Part shown: piece by piece, positions 37,084-46,920 of the stretch
Layout of the letters: each line of letters opens with the position of its first letter
Numbering within the stretch: position 1 is the first letter of the stretch
Origin: Enterococcus songbeiensis
GTDB lineage: Bacteria > Bacillota > Bacilli > Lactobacillales > Enterococcaceae
Assembly (NCBI RefSeq): GCF_005405265.1
Contig: NZ_BJDS01000004.1
Coordinates: 103,217 to 167,216, forward strand
Direction of reading: 5' to 3'
DNA length: 64,000 nt
The notes under the pieces: model-generated
Told to the model about the DNA's origin: nothing
The model's input: only the letters and a program-made list of their open reading frames with translations
Databases searched by the model: none
Program-made: the position numbers and the translations under genes

Positions 37084-37998
37084 ATGAAATTTATTCGTAA
37101 GTTACAAAACAACACGAAAGTTATGCGCTTTTTTAAAACGACATACACTCGCTTTATGACTTCGGAAATGGGTACGTCATCAATCGTAGTTGCCTATTAT
37201 TTATTGCTTTCTCTTTTTCCTTTAGTGATTGCTATCGGAAATGTGCTGCCGTTTTTGTCTATTGACCCAAATTCTGTGCTCCCTTACGTCAGAGAGCTAA
37301 TCCCTCAGCAGGTGTATCAATTTATCGGACCAGCGATTGAAAATCTTTTGACACAAGGCTCAGGGGGACTTTTATCGATTTCGGCATTAGTCACGATTTG
37401 GTCAGCTAGTCAAAGTATCAACGCACTGCAAACAGCAATGAACAAAGCCTATGGGGTAGAAAACCGCAAGAATTTTATTCTGGTACGGTTGGTTTCGCTC
37501 GTCACAATTGTTTTCTTTATGGGAGCAATCGTTGGGGTGACACTGGTTCTCGGTTTTGGTAAGATTGTTTTAGATGTATTGCAACCCGTTCTGCATTTTC
37601 CCGGAACCATTATCGATACGTTCCAAACTTTGAAGTGGCCGTTGACAATCGTGATTTTGCTGATTGTAATGATGCTGATTTACTGGTTAGTGCCCAACGC
37701 GAAAATCAAAGTTCGCTCGACTGTACCGGGAGCGATTTTTGCTACGGTGGGTTGGATGCTTTTGGGACAATTATTTGGTCTTTATGCAAAATTTTTTGCC
37801 GCACGACTCAGCGGCTATCAAATTATTGGAAGTTTTATCGTCTTGATGCTTTGGCTGAATCTGGCTGCAACAATCATCATCCTTGGGGGTATCATTAATG
37901 GGATTATCGAAGAGACGGTGACTGGAAAAGAAGTGGAAGAACGCAAAAGTCCAGTATCGGAGCTTTCCGCAAAATTCAGTGAAAAAAAGAAAGATTAA
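37084..37998 (+). CDS. YihY/BrkB-family membrane protein
   Basis: A 304-residue protein with about six membrane segments, for example SSIVVAYYLLLSLFPLVIAI near residue 35 and SFIVLMLWLNLAATIIILGG near the end. The pattern matches the YihY/virulence factor BrkB family, once annotated as ribonuclease BN by mistake. Function is uncertain. ATG 37072 lies before the GGAG ribosome site, so ATG 37084 is preferred. It is 22 bases after map and probably cotranscribed with it. Confidence 0.88.
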   Translation: MKFIRKLQNNTKVMRFFKTTYTRFMTSEMGTSSIVVAYYLLLSLFPLVIAIGNVLPFLSIDPNSVLPYVRELIPQQVYQFIGPAIENLLTQGSGGLLSISALVTIWSASQSINALQTAMNKAYGVENRKNFILVRLVSLVTIVFFMGAIVGVTLVLGFGKIVLDVLQPVLHFPGTIIDTFQTLKWPLTIVILLIVMMLIYWLVPNAKIKVRSTVPGAIFATVGWMLLGQLFGLYAKFFAARLSGYQIIGSFIVLMLWLNLAATIIILGGIINGIIEETVTGKEVEERKSPVSELSAKFSEKKKD

Positions 37999-38022
37999 CT
38001 ATCTAGAAAGAGAGCTTGCTCA

Positions 38023-39207
38023 ATGGGATTTACTTTTCGTTTTATCGTTAGATTATTTACAACCATGTTGCTTTCGCTGGTTTTAACGCCAATCGTGAAA
38101 CTACTGGCATTTCAAATCGGCGCAGTCGACAAACCGGGTGCAAGAAGAATCAATACGAAGACGATGCCGACAGCAGGCGGGTTGAGTATCTTTCTTTCTT
38201 TTTGTATCGCATTGTTGTGGGAGTACAATGACACGCTGGCTTTTCATTATGTCTGGCCGATGCTGCTTGGTGGGGCTATCGTGGTTATCACCGGATTATT
38301 AGATGACGTATTTGAACTTTCTCCCATGCAAAAAACGCTGGGAATCTTGTTGGCGGCATTGGAAACCTTCTTTGTCGCAGATATTCGCATCAGCACCTTT
38401 ACTTTACCTTTCTTTGGTCAATTTGATCTTGGCTGGTTGAGTTTACCGGTGACAATTTTATGGATTCTGGCGATTACCAACGCAGTGAATCTGATTGATG
38501 GATTGGACGGCTTGGCAGCGGGAATTTCAATTATCGGGTTAACCACAATCGGCTTGATCAGTTACTTCTTTTTACCAACGAGAGGCGTTTTCCTAGCCAT
38601 CATCATTTTTTCTCTGGTGGCTGCAATCATTGGCTTTTTTCCCTATAATTTTTATCCGGCAACGATTTATCTGGGAGACACCGGGGCGCTGTTTTTAGGC
38701 TTCATGATTTCGATTCTGTCCTTACAGGGGTTAAAAAATGCGACATTTATCACCATTTTGACACCGATGTTTATTTTGGGTGTGCCTATCACAGACACGG
38801 TTTATGCCATCATCCGTCGTCGCTTCAATAAACAACCGATTTCTTCGGCAGATAAAATGCACCTGCATCATCGGTTGTTATCACTGGGCTTTACGCACCG
38901 CGGCGCAGTTTTGACAATTTATGCGTTAGCTTTGGTTTTTTCATTCATTGCGCTGTTGATGAATTATGCAAGCACTTGGGCGACGATTTTATTGTTGATC
39001 AGTACGGCCTTTGGTTTAGAGATTTTTATCGAGTTGATCGGTCTGGTGGGAGAAAATCGGCAGCCGTTGATGCGGACGTTAAAATTTCTAGGAAATCGCC
39101 AGTTTCGCCAATCTGTTTTAGACAAAAACCAAAAAGAATCGGATGAAACAGAAGATACAGAAAAAAGGAAAAAAGATTCGGATGACCACTCAGATTCAGC
39201 GGAATAA
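38023..39207 (+). CDS. tagO: undecaprenyl-phosphate GlcNAc-1-phosphate transferase, TagO/WecA family
   Basis: Starts assembly of wall polymers such as teichoic acids or wall polysaccharide by moving GlcNAc-1-P onto undecaprenyl phosphate. The 394-residue protein has about eleven membrane helices and family motifs GLLDDVFELSPMQK, NAVNLIDGLDGLAAG, LGDTGALFLGF and HLHHRLLSLGF. The C-terminal tail is long and very charged (Asp/Glu/Lys/Ser). It differs from mraY by the HLHHRL block. A terminator follows. Confidence 0.93.
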   Translation: MGFTFRFIVRLFTTMLLSLVLTPIVKLLAFQIGAVDKPGARRINTKTMPTAGGLSIFLSFCIALLWEYNDTLAFHYVWPMLLGGAIVVITGLLDDVFELSPMQKTLGILLAALETFFVADIRISTFTLPFFGQFDLGWLSLPVTILWILAITNAVNLIDGLDGLAAGISIIGLTTIGLISYFFLPTRGVFLAIIIFSLVAAIIGFFPYNFYPATIYLGDTGALFLGFMISILSLQGLKNATFITILTPMFILGVPITDTVYAIIRRRFNKQPISSADKMHLHHRLLSLGFTHRGAVLTIYALALVFSFIALLMNYASTWATILLLISTAFGLEIFIELIGLVGENRQPLMRTLKFLGNRQFRQSVLDKNQKESDETEDTEKRKKDSDDHSDSAE

Positions 39208-39212
39208 CAATC

Positions 39213-39247
39213 AAAGAAAACTGACAGCTTGTTGGTTTTCTTTTTTT
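39213..39247 (+). terminator. terminator after tagO
   Basis: AAAGAAAAC and GTTTTCTTT pair around a short loop and are followed by TTTT. Confidence 0.7.
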
Positions 39248-39279
39248 GTAAAAAATTGGTTGAAAGGAAATAGATCCGC

Positions 39280-39333
39280 TTGACATATGAATGACCAATC
39301 ATTTATAATTAAAAATGAAAGAGCATTCATATG
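39280..39333 (+). promoter_or_regulatory. consensus promoter with dyad operators ahead of the metal ATPase
   Basis: TTGACA (39280-39285), an 18-base spacer and TATAAT (39304-39309). The spacer holds AATGA-CCAA-TCATT (39290-39303). The decamer CATATGAATG (39284-39293) reappears inverted as CATTCATATG (39324-39333), and ATGAA with TTCAT brackets 39315-39330. Such dyads over a perfect promoter suggest a repressor, by analogy with ArsR/SmtB family metal sensors. Confidence 0.7.
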
Positions 39334-39355
39334 TTTGTGAGGGGAGGAATTTTCA

Positions 39356-41422
39356 GTGGAAAAGAAATATACATTGGATGGCTTGGATTGTGCCAGTTGT
39401 GCGGCAAAAATCGAACAGGCAGTTACAAAATTGCCGGGTGTAGAAAAGGCAACGGTCGATTTTGCCACCACTAGAATGTCTATTACCTGTGAAAAGGATA
39501 CCTGTGACAGTGTGGAAGAGGAAGCAACAAAGCTTATAAAAAAATTAGAGCCAGAGGTCACTGTTAGACCGGTAGAAAAAAAGCAGAACCAAGAAGAAGC
39601 TGGTGAATCTCGGCAGGTGCTGCTGCGAATCCTAGTAACTGGTGGACTGTTTTTCGGTCTGGTTCTTTTGCAACCAAAGGGGTTATGGCAACCGATTCTA
39701 TCTATCCTAACGTACCTTTTGATTGGCGGAGATATTGTTAAAAAGGCCGTCTCAAACATTTTTCAAGGGGAAATTTTTGATGAAAATTTTTTGATGACTG
39801 TGGCAACGGTTGGAGCTTTGGCAATCGGTGAATACCCGGAAGCCATCGCGGTGATGTGGTTGTACCAAATCGGTGAATTTTTCCAAGATTATGCGGTGGA
39901 TCGTTCTCGTAAAAATGTGCAGGCGCTGATGGACGTGCGTCCAGACACTGCGCGTATTCGTACGGATGAGGGGGAAAAAATCGTTTCACCGGAAGAAGTA
40001 GTCGTGGGTTCTGTAGTGGTAGTCAATCCTGGCGAGCGAGTGCCGTTGGATGGGATTATTGCAGAAGGAAGTGGTTACGTGGATACATCTGCATTAACTG
40101 GAGAATCCGTTCCGCAATTTTTAGAACCGGAACAAGAAATTTTAAGTGGAAGCATCAACCAAGAAGGTCGGTTGGCGATTACAGTTACAAAACCCTTTGC
40201 CGAAGCAACGGTTAGCAAAATTCTTGACTTAGTAGAAAATGCCAGCAGTCAAAAAGCACCGGCAGAAAAATTTATCACAAAGTTTGCTCGGTACTATACT
40301 CCAGCTGTTGTAGGTTTAGCTGCATTACTTGTGATTTTACCAACGGTATTTTTTCAACAAGATTTTCATGAATGGTTGTATCGGGCGTTGACTTTCTTAG
40401 TCATTTCTTGTCCTTGCGCATTGGTGATTTCTGTTCCCCTAAGCTTTTTTGGTGGAATCGGCGGTGCCAGCAAAGCAGGGATTTTGATTAAGGGTAGTAA
40501 CTATTTAGAAACTTTAGCAACCGTTGAAACGGTGGTTTTTGATAAAACAGGAACATTGACAGAAGGTCGTTTTGCTCTACAACAAATTGAAACTAATTTG
40601 CCAGAGGATGAATTTTTGACTTATACTGCTGCGGTCGAGCAATATTCGACTCACCCAATCGCTCGTTCAATCGTAGATGCGGCAAGCAAATTCAGTTTGC
40701 CAAAAGCCGTAAATCTTCAAGAAATTGCCGGTCAAGGCATTCAAGCCAGCGTCAATGGAAAACAATTGCTAGTTGGAAATGAAAAGTTATTTTCAAATGT
40801 TCAACTGCCAAGAGTCGAAGCAATCGGCACAACGATTTACGTCGCTATCGATCAACAATTTGTGGGGTATTTGGTCATTGCCGATCAAATTAAAGAAGAT
40901 GCAGCTAAAGCAATTCAAGATTTGCGGCAGGCGGGTGTGAAAAATACGGTGATGTTGACCGGAGATAACCATCGAATTGGCGAATATGTTGGGAAAAAAT
41001 TAGGTCTTTCTCACGTTTTTAGTGAATTGCTTCCAGAAGATAAGGTTGCGCATTTAACTGAAATCATGAAGGAAAAAGGAACTGTCGCTTTTGTTGGGGA
41101 TGGAATCAATGATGCCCCGGTTTTGGCAACGGCAGATGTTGGTGTTGCGATGGGGGGGTTAGGCAGTGATGCCGCAATCGAGGCGGCAGATGTTGTCATT
41201 ATGAATGACGCTCCTTCGAAACTAGCAACTGCCATTCGCCTTTCAAGAAAAACCTTGCGGATCGTCAAACAAAATATTGTCTTTGCTTTAGCGGTCAAAG
41301 CAGTCGTGTTAGTTCTTGGGGCAATCGGTTTTGCTTCAATGGGTGCTGCGGTTTTTGCTGATGTAGGGGTGACACTACTAGCGGTATTAAACGCCATGCG
41401 TTGTTTGCGAGTGAAAGAATAA
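39356..41422 (+). CDS. cadA: Zn/Cd/Co-type P1B-ATPase (CadA/ZntA family)
   Basis: A heavy-metal exporting P-type ATPase of 688 residues. The N-terminal metal-binding domain has DCASCAAKIE (Cys12 and Cys15), the translocation motif CPC is at 352-354 within SCPCALVISVPLSFFGGIGG, the phosphorylated Asp is D396 in DKTGTLTEG, and the hinge GDGINDAP follows. The CPC with SxxFFGGIGGASKAGI surroundings fits Zn/Cd/Pb rather than copper exporters. The start is GTG 39356 behind GAGGGGAGG. No metal-sensor gene is adjacent, so its repressor is encoded elsewhere. Confidence 0.92.
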   Translation: MEKKYTLDGLDCASCAAKIEQAVTKLPGVEKATVDFATTRMSITCEKDTCDSVEEEATKLIKKLEPEVTVRPVEKKQNQEEAGESRQVLLRILVTGGLFFGLVLLQPKGLWQPILSILTYLLIGGDIVKKAVSNIFQGEIFDENFLMTVATVGALAIGEYPEAIAVMWLYQIGEFFQDYAVDRSRKNVQALMDVRPDTARIRTDEGEKIVSPEEVVVGSVVVVNPGERVPLDGIIAEGSGYVDTSALTGESVPQFLEPEQEILSGSINQEGRLAITVTKPFAEATVSKILDLVENASSQKAPAEKFITKFARYYTPAVVGLAALLVILPTVFFQQDFHEWLYRALTFLVISCPCALVISVPLSFFGGIGGASKAGILIKGSNYLETLATVETVVFDKTGTLTEGRFALQQIETNLPEDEFLTYTAAVEQYSTHPIARSIVDAASKFSLPKAVNLQEIAGQGIQASVNGKQLLVGNEKLFSNVQLPRVEAIGTTIYVAIDQQFVGYLVIADQIKEDAAKAIQDLRQAGVKNTVMLTGDNHRIGEYVGKKLGLSHVFSELLPEDKVAHLTEIMKEKGTVAFVGDGINDAPVLATADVGVAMGGLGSDAAIEAADVVIMNDAPSKLATAIRLSRKTLRIVKQNIVFALAVKAVVLVLGAIGFASMGAAVFADVGVTLLAVLNAMRCLRVKE

Positions 41423-41430
41423 AATCAGGA

Positions 41431-41466
41431 AAAACCAGACGAAAAAAATCCGTCTGGTTTTCTTTT
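41431..41466 (+). terminator. terminator after the metal ATPase
   Basis: AAAACCAGACG and CGTCTGGTTTT form an 11-bp stem followed by CTTTT. Confidence 0.85.
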
Positions 41467-41468
41467 AA

Positions 41469-41497
41469 TTGCCGAAAAAAAGACAATAAGCTAAGCT
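41469..41497 (+). promoter_or_regulatory. candidate promoter of the 53-residue gene
   Basis: TTGCCG (41469-41474), 17 bases, TAAGCT (41492-41497). Confidence 0.45.
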
Positions 41498-41524
41498 AGT
41501 AGTAAAGCGAGGAGGTGTTTGGTA

Positions 41525-41686
41525 ATGAAATTAAGTGAAACGATCACTGAGGCGGCTGAAAAAGTCTATGATTTGTTGAAAACGGAACGATACAAAGTAG
41601 CAGTGGATGTCAAGAAAGCAAAAGTAAAAATCTCCGGACAGCGCCCGACCCGCCACACCATCAAGTGGCAGTCAAAAAATCATTAA
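41525..41686 (+). CDS. 53-residue basic protein of unknown function
   Basis: ATG 41525 opens a 53-codon frame ending TAA 41684-41686, preceded by a strong ribosome site GAGGAGG. The product starts MKLSETITEAAEKVYDLLKT as an amphipathic helix and then becomes very basic (VKKAKVKISGQRPTRHTIKW). No membrane segment. It has its own candidate promoter and lies between two terminators, so it is a free-standing gene. I do not recognise the family. Possible nucleic acid or membrane-surface binding is only suggested by charge. Confidence 0.7.
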   Translation: MKLSETITEAAEKVYDLLKTERYKVAVDVKKAKVKISGQRPTRHTIKWQSKNH

Positions 41687-41690
41687 AATA

Positions 41691-41736
41691 AAAAACTGTT
41701 TAGAAGCTGTGTTTTGACAGCTTCTAAACAGTTTTT
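41691..41736. terminator. 20-bp bidirectional terminator
   Basis: A perfect 20-bp stem with a six-base loop, A-rich on the left and T-rich on the right, between the 53-residue gene and the minus-strand TetR gene. Confidence 0.9.
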
Positions 41737-42344
41737 TATTTCTCAATTTCGATACCTAAAACAGTTAAATGACCATTACCTACCAATTTAATAACCAATT
41801 TTGCCAGATGGTCTGGTGTCATATCTGAGCTGGTGGTCAACCACCAGTGCAGTGTCCCGATAAAAATGGATGTCATGTATTCAATAATGAAATCCATGGG
41901 AACTTCGATATCATTTTCGGTAATTTTTAAGCGATCGAAGACGTGGGCGTATTGATCGTATAAAATATCTGCAATTTTTTTTCGCAGCAGTTCATTGGAG
42001 GACCCGTCCATAATCGTTAAGTAAAAAGCACGATTCTTTTGGATACTCAAATAAATATTGGTCAGTACAAATTCAATTTGTTTTAGCTTAATGCGGTTGC
42101 CTTTTACTAATTCCGTTGGATCAAGAATGGCGGAAAAGGCGGTAACTGCGTAATCAAAAATCGTTTCGTATAAATCGGGCTTGTCTTTATAGTGGGCGTA
42201 AAAAGTTGCACGATTAATCATTGCTTCGTCAGCAATGTCTTGGATTGTTACCTGTTCATATCCTTTTTTTTCCACCAGTTTGATAAAGGCCTCAATGATC
42301 ATCTTATTGGTACGTTTGACTCGTAGATCGGTTTTTTTAGCCAT
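41736..42344 (-). CDS. TetR-family regulator divergent from the dehydratase-activase gene
   Basis: A 202-residue TetR protein with VTIQDIADEAMINRATFYAH as the DNA-binding helix-turn-helix and a C-terminal TetR_C-type domain (FIIEYMTSIFIGTLHWWL). The frame extends 10 codons further up, but GAGAGGAA suits ATG 42344. It is transcribed away from the 1414-residue gene, the classic arrangement of a local repressor. Its stop codon borders the shared terminator. Ligand unknown; an acyl-CoA-type signal would fit the neighbour but is speculation. Confidence 0.88.
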   Translation of the reverse strand: MAKKTDLRVKRTNKMIIEAFIKLVEKKGYEQVTIQDIADEAMINRATFYAHYKDKPDLYETIFDYAVTAFSAILDPTELVKGNRIKLKQIEFVLTNIYLSIQKNRAFYLTIMDGSSNELLRKKIADILYDQYAHVFDRLKITENDIEVPMDFIIEYMTSIFIGTLHWWLTTSSDMTPDHLAKLVIKLVGNGHLTVLGIEIEK

Positions 42345-42373
42345 TTGTGAAATTCCTCTCTTTTTACCCGACA

Positions 42374-42390
42374 AACAATCGTTAATTGTT
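42374..42390. promoter_or_regulatory. candidate TetR operator dyad
   Basis: AACAAT-CGTTA-ATTGTT is a perfect 6-bp dyad in the divergent region, 30 bases above the TetR start codon. Confidence 0.4.
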
Positions 42391-42421
42391 GTTTATCTCA
42401 CAATTGAAAGTCCTTTGTTTA

Positions 42422-42450
42422 TTGAAAAATCAACTGCTTCTATTTAAAAT
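42422..42450 (+). promoter_or_regulatory. promoter of the dehydratase-activase gene
   Basis: TTGAAA (42422-42427), 17 bases, TAAAAT (42445-42450). The predicted transcript start is near 42457. Confidence 0.55.
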
Positions 42451-42465
42451 AGACATAAGTATTAT

Positions 42466-42508
42466 ATCAAACGACTTGTAAGATAATCAACAAAGTGTTT
42501 GATTTTTT
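42466..42508 (+). terminator. terminator-like hairpin in the leader of the dehydratase-activase gene
   Basis: ATCAAAC(G)ACTT pairs with AAGTGTTTGAT (11 pairs, one bulged G) around a 15-base loop, then five or six T residues. It lies between the promoter and the ribosome site of the gene it precedes, so it may work as an attenuator. Confidence 0.5.
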
Positions 42509-42527
42509 ATGAAAAGGGATGAATCGT

Positions 42528-45500
42528 ATGAAATTAAGAGCAGGTATCGATGTGGGATCAACTACGGTCAAACTGGTGATCCTTGATGAACAAAACCAAA
42601 CGATTTTTGCAAAATATGAACGGCATTTTTCAGATGTTAAAACGGCGACAAAAAAAATTTTAGAAGAAGCCCAAGCCATTATTGGCGATGCTTCCGTTGC
42701 AATGAATATTACAGGTTCCGGTGGAATTGGTCTGGCAGAAGTCTTGGAAATTCCGTTTGTCCAAGAAGTAATCGCTTGTACACGTACGGTAGAAGAAGTG
42801 ATTCCTCAAACCGATTGTGTGATTGAGCTAGGAGGAGAAGATGCGAAAATCACCTTCTTTGAAGGCTCGTTAGAACAGCGAATGAATGGAAGTTGTGCTG
42901 GGGGAACCGGGGCGTTTATCGATCAAATGGCGGTGCTGTTAAAAACAGATGCCAATGGGTTAAATGAGCTGGCAAAAAGTTACCAAACCCTTTACCCAAT
43001 TGCTTCTCGTTGTGGCGTGTTTGCTAAAACCGATGTGCAGCCGCTGATTAATGAAGGAGCTGCCAAAGAAGATATTGCAGCGAGTATTTTTCAAGCGGTC
43101 GTCAACCAAACGATTGCTGGATTAGCTGCCGGTAGAAAAATCAAAGGCAACGTGGCATTTTTAGGTGGTCCGCTGTTTTTCATGTCAGAATTGCGAAAAC
43201 GATTTATCGAAACGCTGGATATTCAGCCGGAAAATGTAATTTTTCCAGAAAATCCGCAGCTTTTTGTTGCGATGGGTGCAGCTTTTTATGCAGAAACAGC
43301 CGAACCAACCACGCTGGCGGATTTATTGACTCGGTTAAATTCCGGGAATCAACAGCAATTAAAACCTAGTGATACGTTGCAGCCACTTTTTGCAGATGAG
43401 GAGGCATTGACAGCATTTCGTGCGCGTCATGCTAAAGCAACACCGGAAGAAAAAGAATTGGCGCAACATAAAGGGGCAGCTTTTCTTGGAATTGATGCCG
43501 GTTCTACGACGACAAAAGTGACCCTAGTCGATGAATCCGGCCGCATTATGTATTCTTTCTATGGAAACAACGAAGGGCAGCCGCTGGAAACAACGATTCG
43601 GGTATTAAAAGAGTTGTACCATCAATTACCAGAAGATGTTTTTATTGGCAAAACGGCGGTTACTGGTTATGGCGAACACTTAATCAAAAATGCGTTGAAA
43701 GTCGATATCGGTGAAGTGGAAACCATGGCCCATTATAAGGCAGCAAACCATTTTCAACCGGGAGTAGATTTTATTTTGGATATCGGTGGGCAGGATATGA
43801 AGGCCATGACCATCAAGGATGGTGTTTTGTCTTCAATCCAATTAAATGAAGCCTGTTCCTCCGGTTGTGGTTCTTTTATCGAGACATTTGCAAAATCATT
43901 GAATTATGACGTGAAGGATTTTGCTTTGGCCGCCACACAATCAAAAGCACCGGTAGATCTCGGTTCTCGTTGTACGGTTTTTATGAATTCAAAAGTAAAA
44001 CAAGTTCAAAAAGAAGGAGCATCGGTTGGGGATATCTCGGCGGGTTTGTCTTATTCAGTCATCAAGAATGCTATCTACAAAGTTATTAAAATTCGTCGTC
44101 CCGAAGAACTTGGTGAAAAAATCGTTTGCCAAGGCGGGACCTTTTATAATGAAGCGGTGCTGCGGGCTTTTGAAGAAATCAGTGGTCGTCAAGTCGTTCG
44201 ACCATCGATTGCTGGATTGATGGGGGCTTATGGTGCGGCATTGATCGCTTTGGAAAATTATGATATTGGCGAAGAAAGCACCATGCTTTCTCTTGAAGAA
44301 TTAGATGCTTTTACTGCGGAAAAGGAATTTACGCATTGTGGGCTTTGCGAAAATAATTGCATGCTGACCGTGACAATTTTTTCTGATGGTCGTCAGTTTA
44401 TCACCGGCAATCGCTGTGAACGCGGTGCACGGATCAAAATCAAAAAAGAGGATCGCAAAGTAAATTTAGTGGATTACAAATACAAACGATTATTCAAATA
44501 TCGTCCTTTACGGAAAAAAGAAGTAACTCGTGGAACGGTTGGGATACCTCGTGTTTTGAACATGTATGAAAATTATCCTTTATGGCATACTTTTTTTACT
44601 GATTTAGGTTTTCGGGTAGAATTGTCTCCGCGTTCGAATAAAGGCTTGTATGAAAAAGGCATGGAGACAATCCCAAGCGATACGGCTTGCTATCCGGCAA
44701 AAATCACCCATGGACATATTCAAGCATTGATCGATCAAGGAATCCCAATGATTTTTTATCCAGGCGTAATTTTTGAACGACAAGAATCAGCCAATGCCGA
44801 TAATCACTTTAATTGTCCCATCGTCCAAAGTTATCCGGATGTGATTCGTAATAATGTGGATGACATTCGAGAGGGAAAAGTTGATTACCGCAATCCTTAT
44901 ATCAATTTGGCAAATGAAGCATCCGTAGCTGACGTGCTGTATCAAACTTTCCAAGATTTAGGAATCACTCACGAAGAAATTACAGCCGCATTGCACCATG
45001 GGTACGAAGAACTTGAAGGGTTTAAAGAAGATGTCCGGCAAAAAGGGGAAGAAACCTTGGCGATGCTACAGGAAACCCATCAACGTGGAATCGTGGTTTC
45101 TGGCCGTCCGTATCATTTGGACCCGGAAATCAATCATGGTATTGCTGAAGTCATTACTCAAGAAGGATTCCATGTATTGACAGAAGACAGTATTTCTCAT
45201 TTGGGTGATGTTGGTAATCTGCGGGTGGTAAATCAGTGGGTCTACCATTCTCGTTTGTATGCAGCAGCCAGAGTAGTTGCAAAATCAAAAAATCTGGAAC
45301 TGGTTCAACTGAATTCTTTCGGTTGTGGACTAGACGCAGTGACAACGGATCAAGTAGAAGAAATCATGGAGCAATATGGAAAAATCTACACCGTATTGAA
45401 AATCGATGAAGGCTCGAATTTAGGTGCGATCCGAATTCGTTTGCGTTCATTAAAAGCGGCAGTAAAAGAGCGGGATAAAATGAATTTTGAGCCGGTCAAA

Positions 45501-46772
45501 CGTTTTGAAGAACCGGAAAAAATCATTTTCACCAAAGAAATGCGAAAACAACATACACTGCTTTTACCAATGTTAAGTCCGATTCATCAATCAGGACTGG
45601 TAGATACAGCCTTGAAGGCATCTGGGTACAATGTGGTTTGTTTGCCGGCAGAAGATCGGGAAGCAATCAATGTTGGTTTGAAATTTGTAAACAATGATGC
45701 CTGCTATCCTGCAATTATCTCCATCGGTCAACTGGTAGAAGCACTACAAAGTGGAAAATATGATTTAAACAATACCAGTGTACTGATGACACAAACCGGT
45801 GGCGGATGTCGGGCAACTAATTACATTCCATTATTGCGTAAGGCATTGAAAGATGCCGGGTTTGGTCAAGTTCCGGTGGTTTCTGTTTCGATGGGGAACA
45901 AGGGTGTGGAATCAAATCCCGGCTTCAAGTTCACGTTGCCGATGCTAAAACGATTAGTTGTTGCTTTCTTATACGGCGATCTCTTTGAACGTGTCGTTTA
46001 TCGGACACGTCCTTATGAATTGGAAGAAGGACAAATTGATCGCATGCATCAAGAGTGGCTGAAAAAAGTTGAAAAAAATATTCGGAATGGTTCGTTGACG
46101 CTGTTTAATCGCAACATGAAAAAAATCGTGACGGATTTTGATTCGGTACCATTGTCTGATGAAGTGAAGCCGCGAGTCGGTGTTGTAGGCGAAATCTTAG
46201 TGAAATATTCACCAACTGCCAACAATGATATCGTGCGCTTACTGGAATCAGAAGGTGCTGAAGCGGTGGTGCCAGATATTATTGGCTTCATGAATTATTC
46301 TTTGTACAATCAAATTTGGAAATATGAAAATCTTGGCATGGCAAAGAAGAGCAAAACATTGGCAGAATTTGCCATTCGTGTGATTGAATTTGTTGAAAAA
46401 CCGATGGATAAGGCCTTACGGGCATCCCAACGCTTTGAAGGGATTCATTCCATCTACCAATTGGCAGAGGATGCTGGAAAAATTCTTTCAATCGGTAACC
46501 ACACGGGGGAAGGTTGGTTCCTAACAGGTGAAATGATCGATTTGTTGAAGAATGACGTCAACAATATCGTTTGTATGCAACCCTTCGGCTGTTTACCAAA
46601 TCACGTGGTTGGAAAAGGCGTGATTAAAGAATTACGGCACCAATACCCAATGGCAAATATTGCCGCAATCGATTATGATCCCGGGGTTTCCATCGTCAAT
46701 CAATTGAACCGCATTCGGTTGATGATGGCGACAGCCAATAAAGCAATCAAGAAACAAACGGTACATCAATAA
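42528..46772 (+). CDS. fused 2-hydroxyacyl-CoA dehydratase activase/dehydratase-like protein
   Basis: A 1414-residue protein. Two BadF/HgdC-type ATPase domains come first: [11 protein letters not shown] (from residue 5) with Cys123 in [10 protein letters not shown], and [11 protein letters not shown] (about residue 320) with Cys443 in [20 protein letters not shown] cluster begins at Cys604. The last half resembles DUF2229 and HgdB-like dehydratase modules, with conserved cysteines in [34 protein letters not shown] and QPFGCLPNH. The parts predict an ATP-driven, Fe-S, oxygen-sensitive electron activator joined to its target; the substrate is unknown. ATG 42519 crowds the ribosome site, so 42528 is used. 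Confidence 0.88.
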   Translation: MKLRAGIDVGSTTVKLVILDEQNQTIFAKYERHFSDVKTATKKILEEAQAIIGDASVAMNITGSGGIGLAEVLEIPFVQEVIACTRTVEEVIPQTDCVIELGGEDAKITFFEGSLEQRMNGSCAGGTGAFIDQMAVLLKTDANGLNELAKSYQTLYPIASRCGVFAKTDVQPLINEGAAKEDIAASIFQAVVNQTIAGLAAGRKIKGNVAFLGGPLFFMSELRKRFIETLDIQPENVIFPENPQLFVAMGAAFYAETAEPTTLADLLTRLNSGNQQQLKPSDTLQPLFADEEALTAFRARHAKATPEEKELAQHKGAAFLGIDAGSTTTKVTLVDESGRIMYSFYGNNEGQPLETTIRVLKELYHQLPEDVFIGKTAVTGYGEHLIKNALKVDIGEVETMAHYKAANHFQPGVDFILDIGGQDMKAMTIKDGVLSSIQLNEACSSGCGSFIETFAKSLNYDVKDFALAATQSKAPVDLGSRCTVFMNSKVKQVQKEGASVGDISAGLSYSVIKNAIYKVIKIRRPEELGEKIVCQGGTFYNEAVLRAFEEISGRQVVRPSIAGLMGAYGAALIALENYDIGEESTMLSLEELDAFTAEKEFTHCGLCENNCMLTVTIFSDGRQFITGNRCERGARIKIKKEDRKVNLVDYKYKRLFKYRPLRKKEVTRGTVGIPRVLNMYENYPLWHTFFTDLGFRVELSPRSNKGLYEKGMETIPSDTACYPAKITHGHIQALIDQGIPMIFYPGVIFERQESANADNHFNCPIVQSYPDVIRNNVDDIREGKVDYRNPYINLANEASVADVLYQTFQDLGITHEEITAALHHGYEELEGFKEDVRQKGEETLAMLQETHQRGIVVSGRPYHLDPEINHGIAEVITQEGFHVLTEDSISHLGDVGNLRVVNQWVYHSRLYAAARVVAKSKNLELVQLNSFGCGLDAVTTDQVEEIMEQYGKIYTVLKIDEGSNLGAIRIRLRSLKAAVKERDKMNFEPVKRFEEPEKIIFTKEMRKQHTLLLPMLSPIHQSGLVDTALKASGYNVVCLPAEDREAINVGLKFVNNDACYPAIISIGQLVEALQSGKYDLNNTSVLMTQTGGGCRATNYIPLLRKALKDAGFGQVPVVSVSMGNKGVESNPGFKFTLPMLKRLVVAFLYGDLFERVVYRTRPYELEEGQIDRMHQEWLKKVEKNIRNGSLTLFNRNMKKIVTDFDSVPLSDEVKPRVGVVGEILVKYSPTANNDIVRLLESEGAEAVVPDIIGFMNYSLYNQIWKYENLGMAKKSKTLAEFAIRVIEFVEKPMDKALRASQRFEGIHSIYQLAEDAGKILSIGNHTGEGWFLTGEMIDLLKNDVNNIVCMQPFGCLPNHVVGKGVIKELRHQYPMANIAAIDYDPGVSIVNQLNRIRLMMATANKAIKKQTVHQ

Positions 46773-46808
46773 ACTGTACCAAAATGAAAACAAAAAGTAA
46801 CGATATAG

Positions 46809-46855
46809 CAAAACAGGCTGTTTTTCTCGTGGAAAACAGCCTGTTTTGTATTTTC
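46809..46855 (+). terminator. terminator after the dehydratase-activase gene
   Basis: CAAAACAGGCTGTTTT and AAAACAGCCTGTTTTG form a perfect 16-bp stem followed by TATTTTC. Confidence 0.85.
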
Positions 46856-46858
46856 TAT

Positions 46859-46888
46859 TTGCCAAGTTAGGTATATACCAGTTATAAT
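46859..46888 (+). promoter_or_regulatory. promoter and palindromic operator of the GntR gene
   Basis: TTGCCA (46859-46864), 18 bases, TATAAT (46883-46888). The spacer contains the perfect palindrome GGTATATACC (46870-46879) within TAGGTATATACCAG, like operators of HutC/YvoA-type GntR proteins. Self-repression is likely. Confidence 0.7.
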
Positions 46889-46920
46889 GTTCGATAAGAA
46901 GAATTAAGGAGGAGTCTATC

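Noticed and set aside
39211..39759. 182-codon minus-strand open frame over the start of the metal ATPase gene
   Set aside because: It is antisense to a gene with clear CxxC and ATPase motifs, lacks a ribosome site and has low-complexity Ser/Thr/Phe composition.
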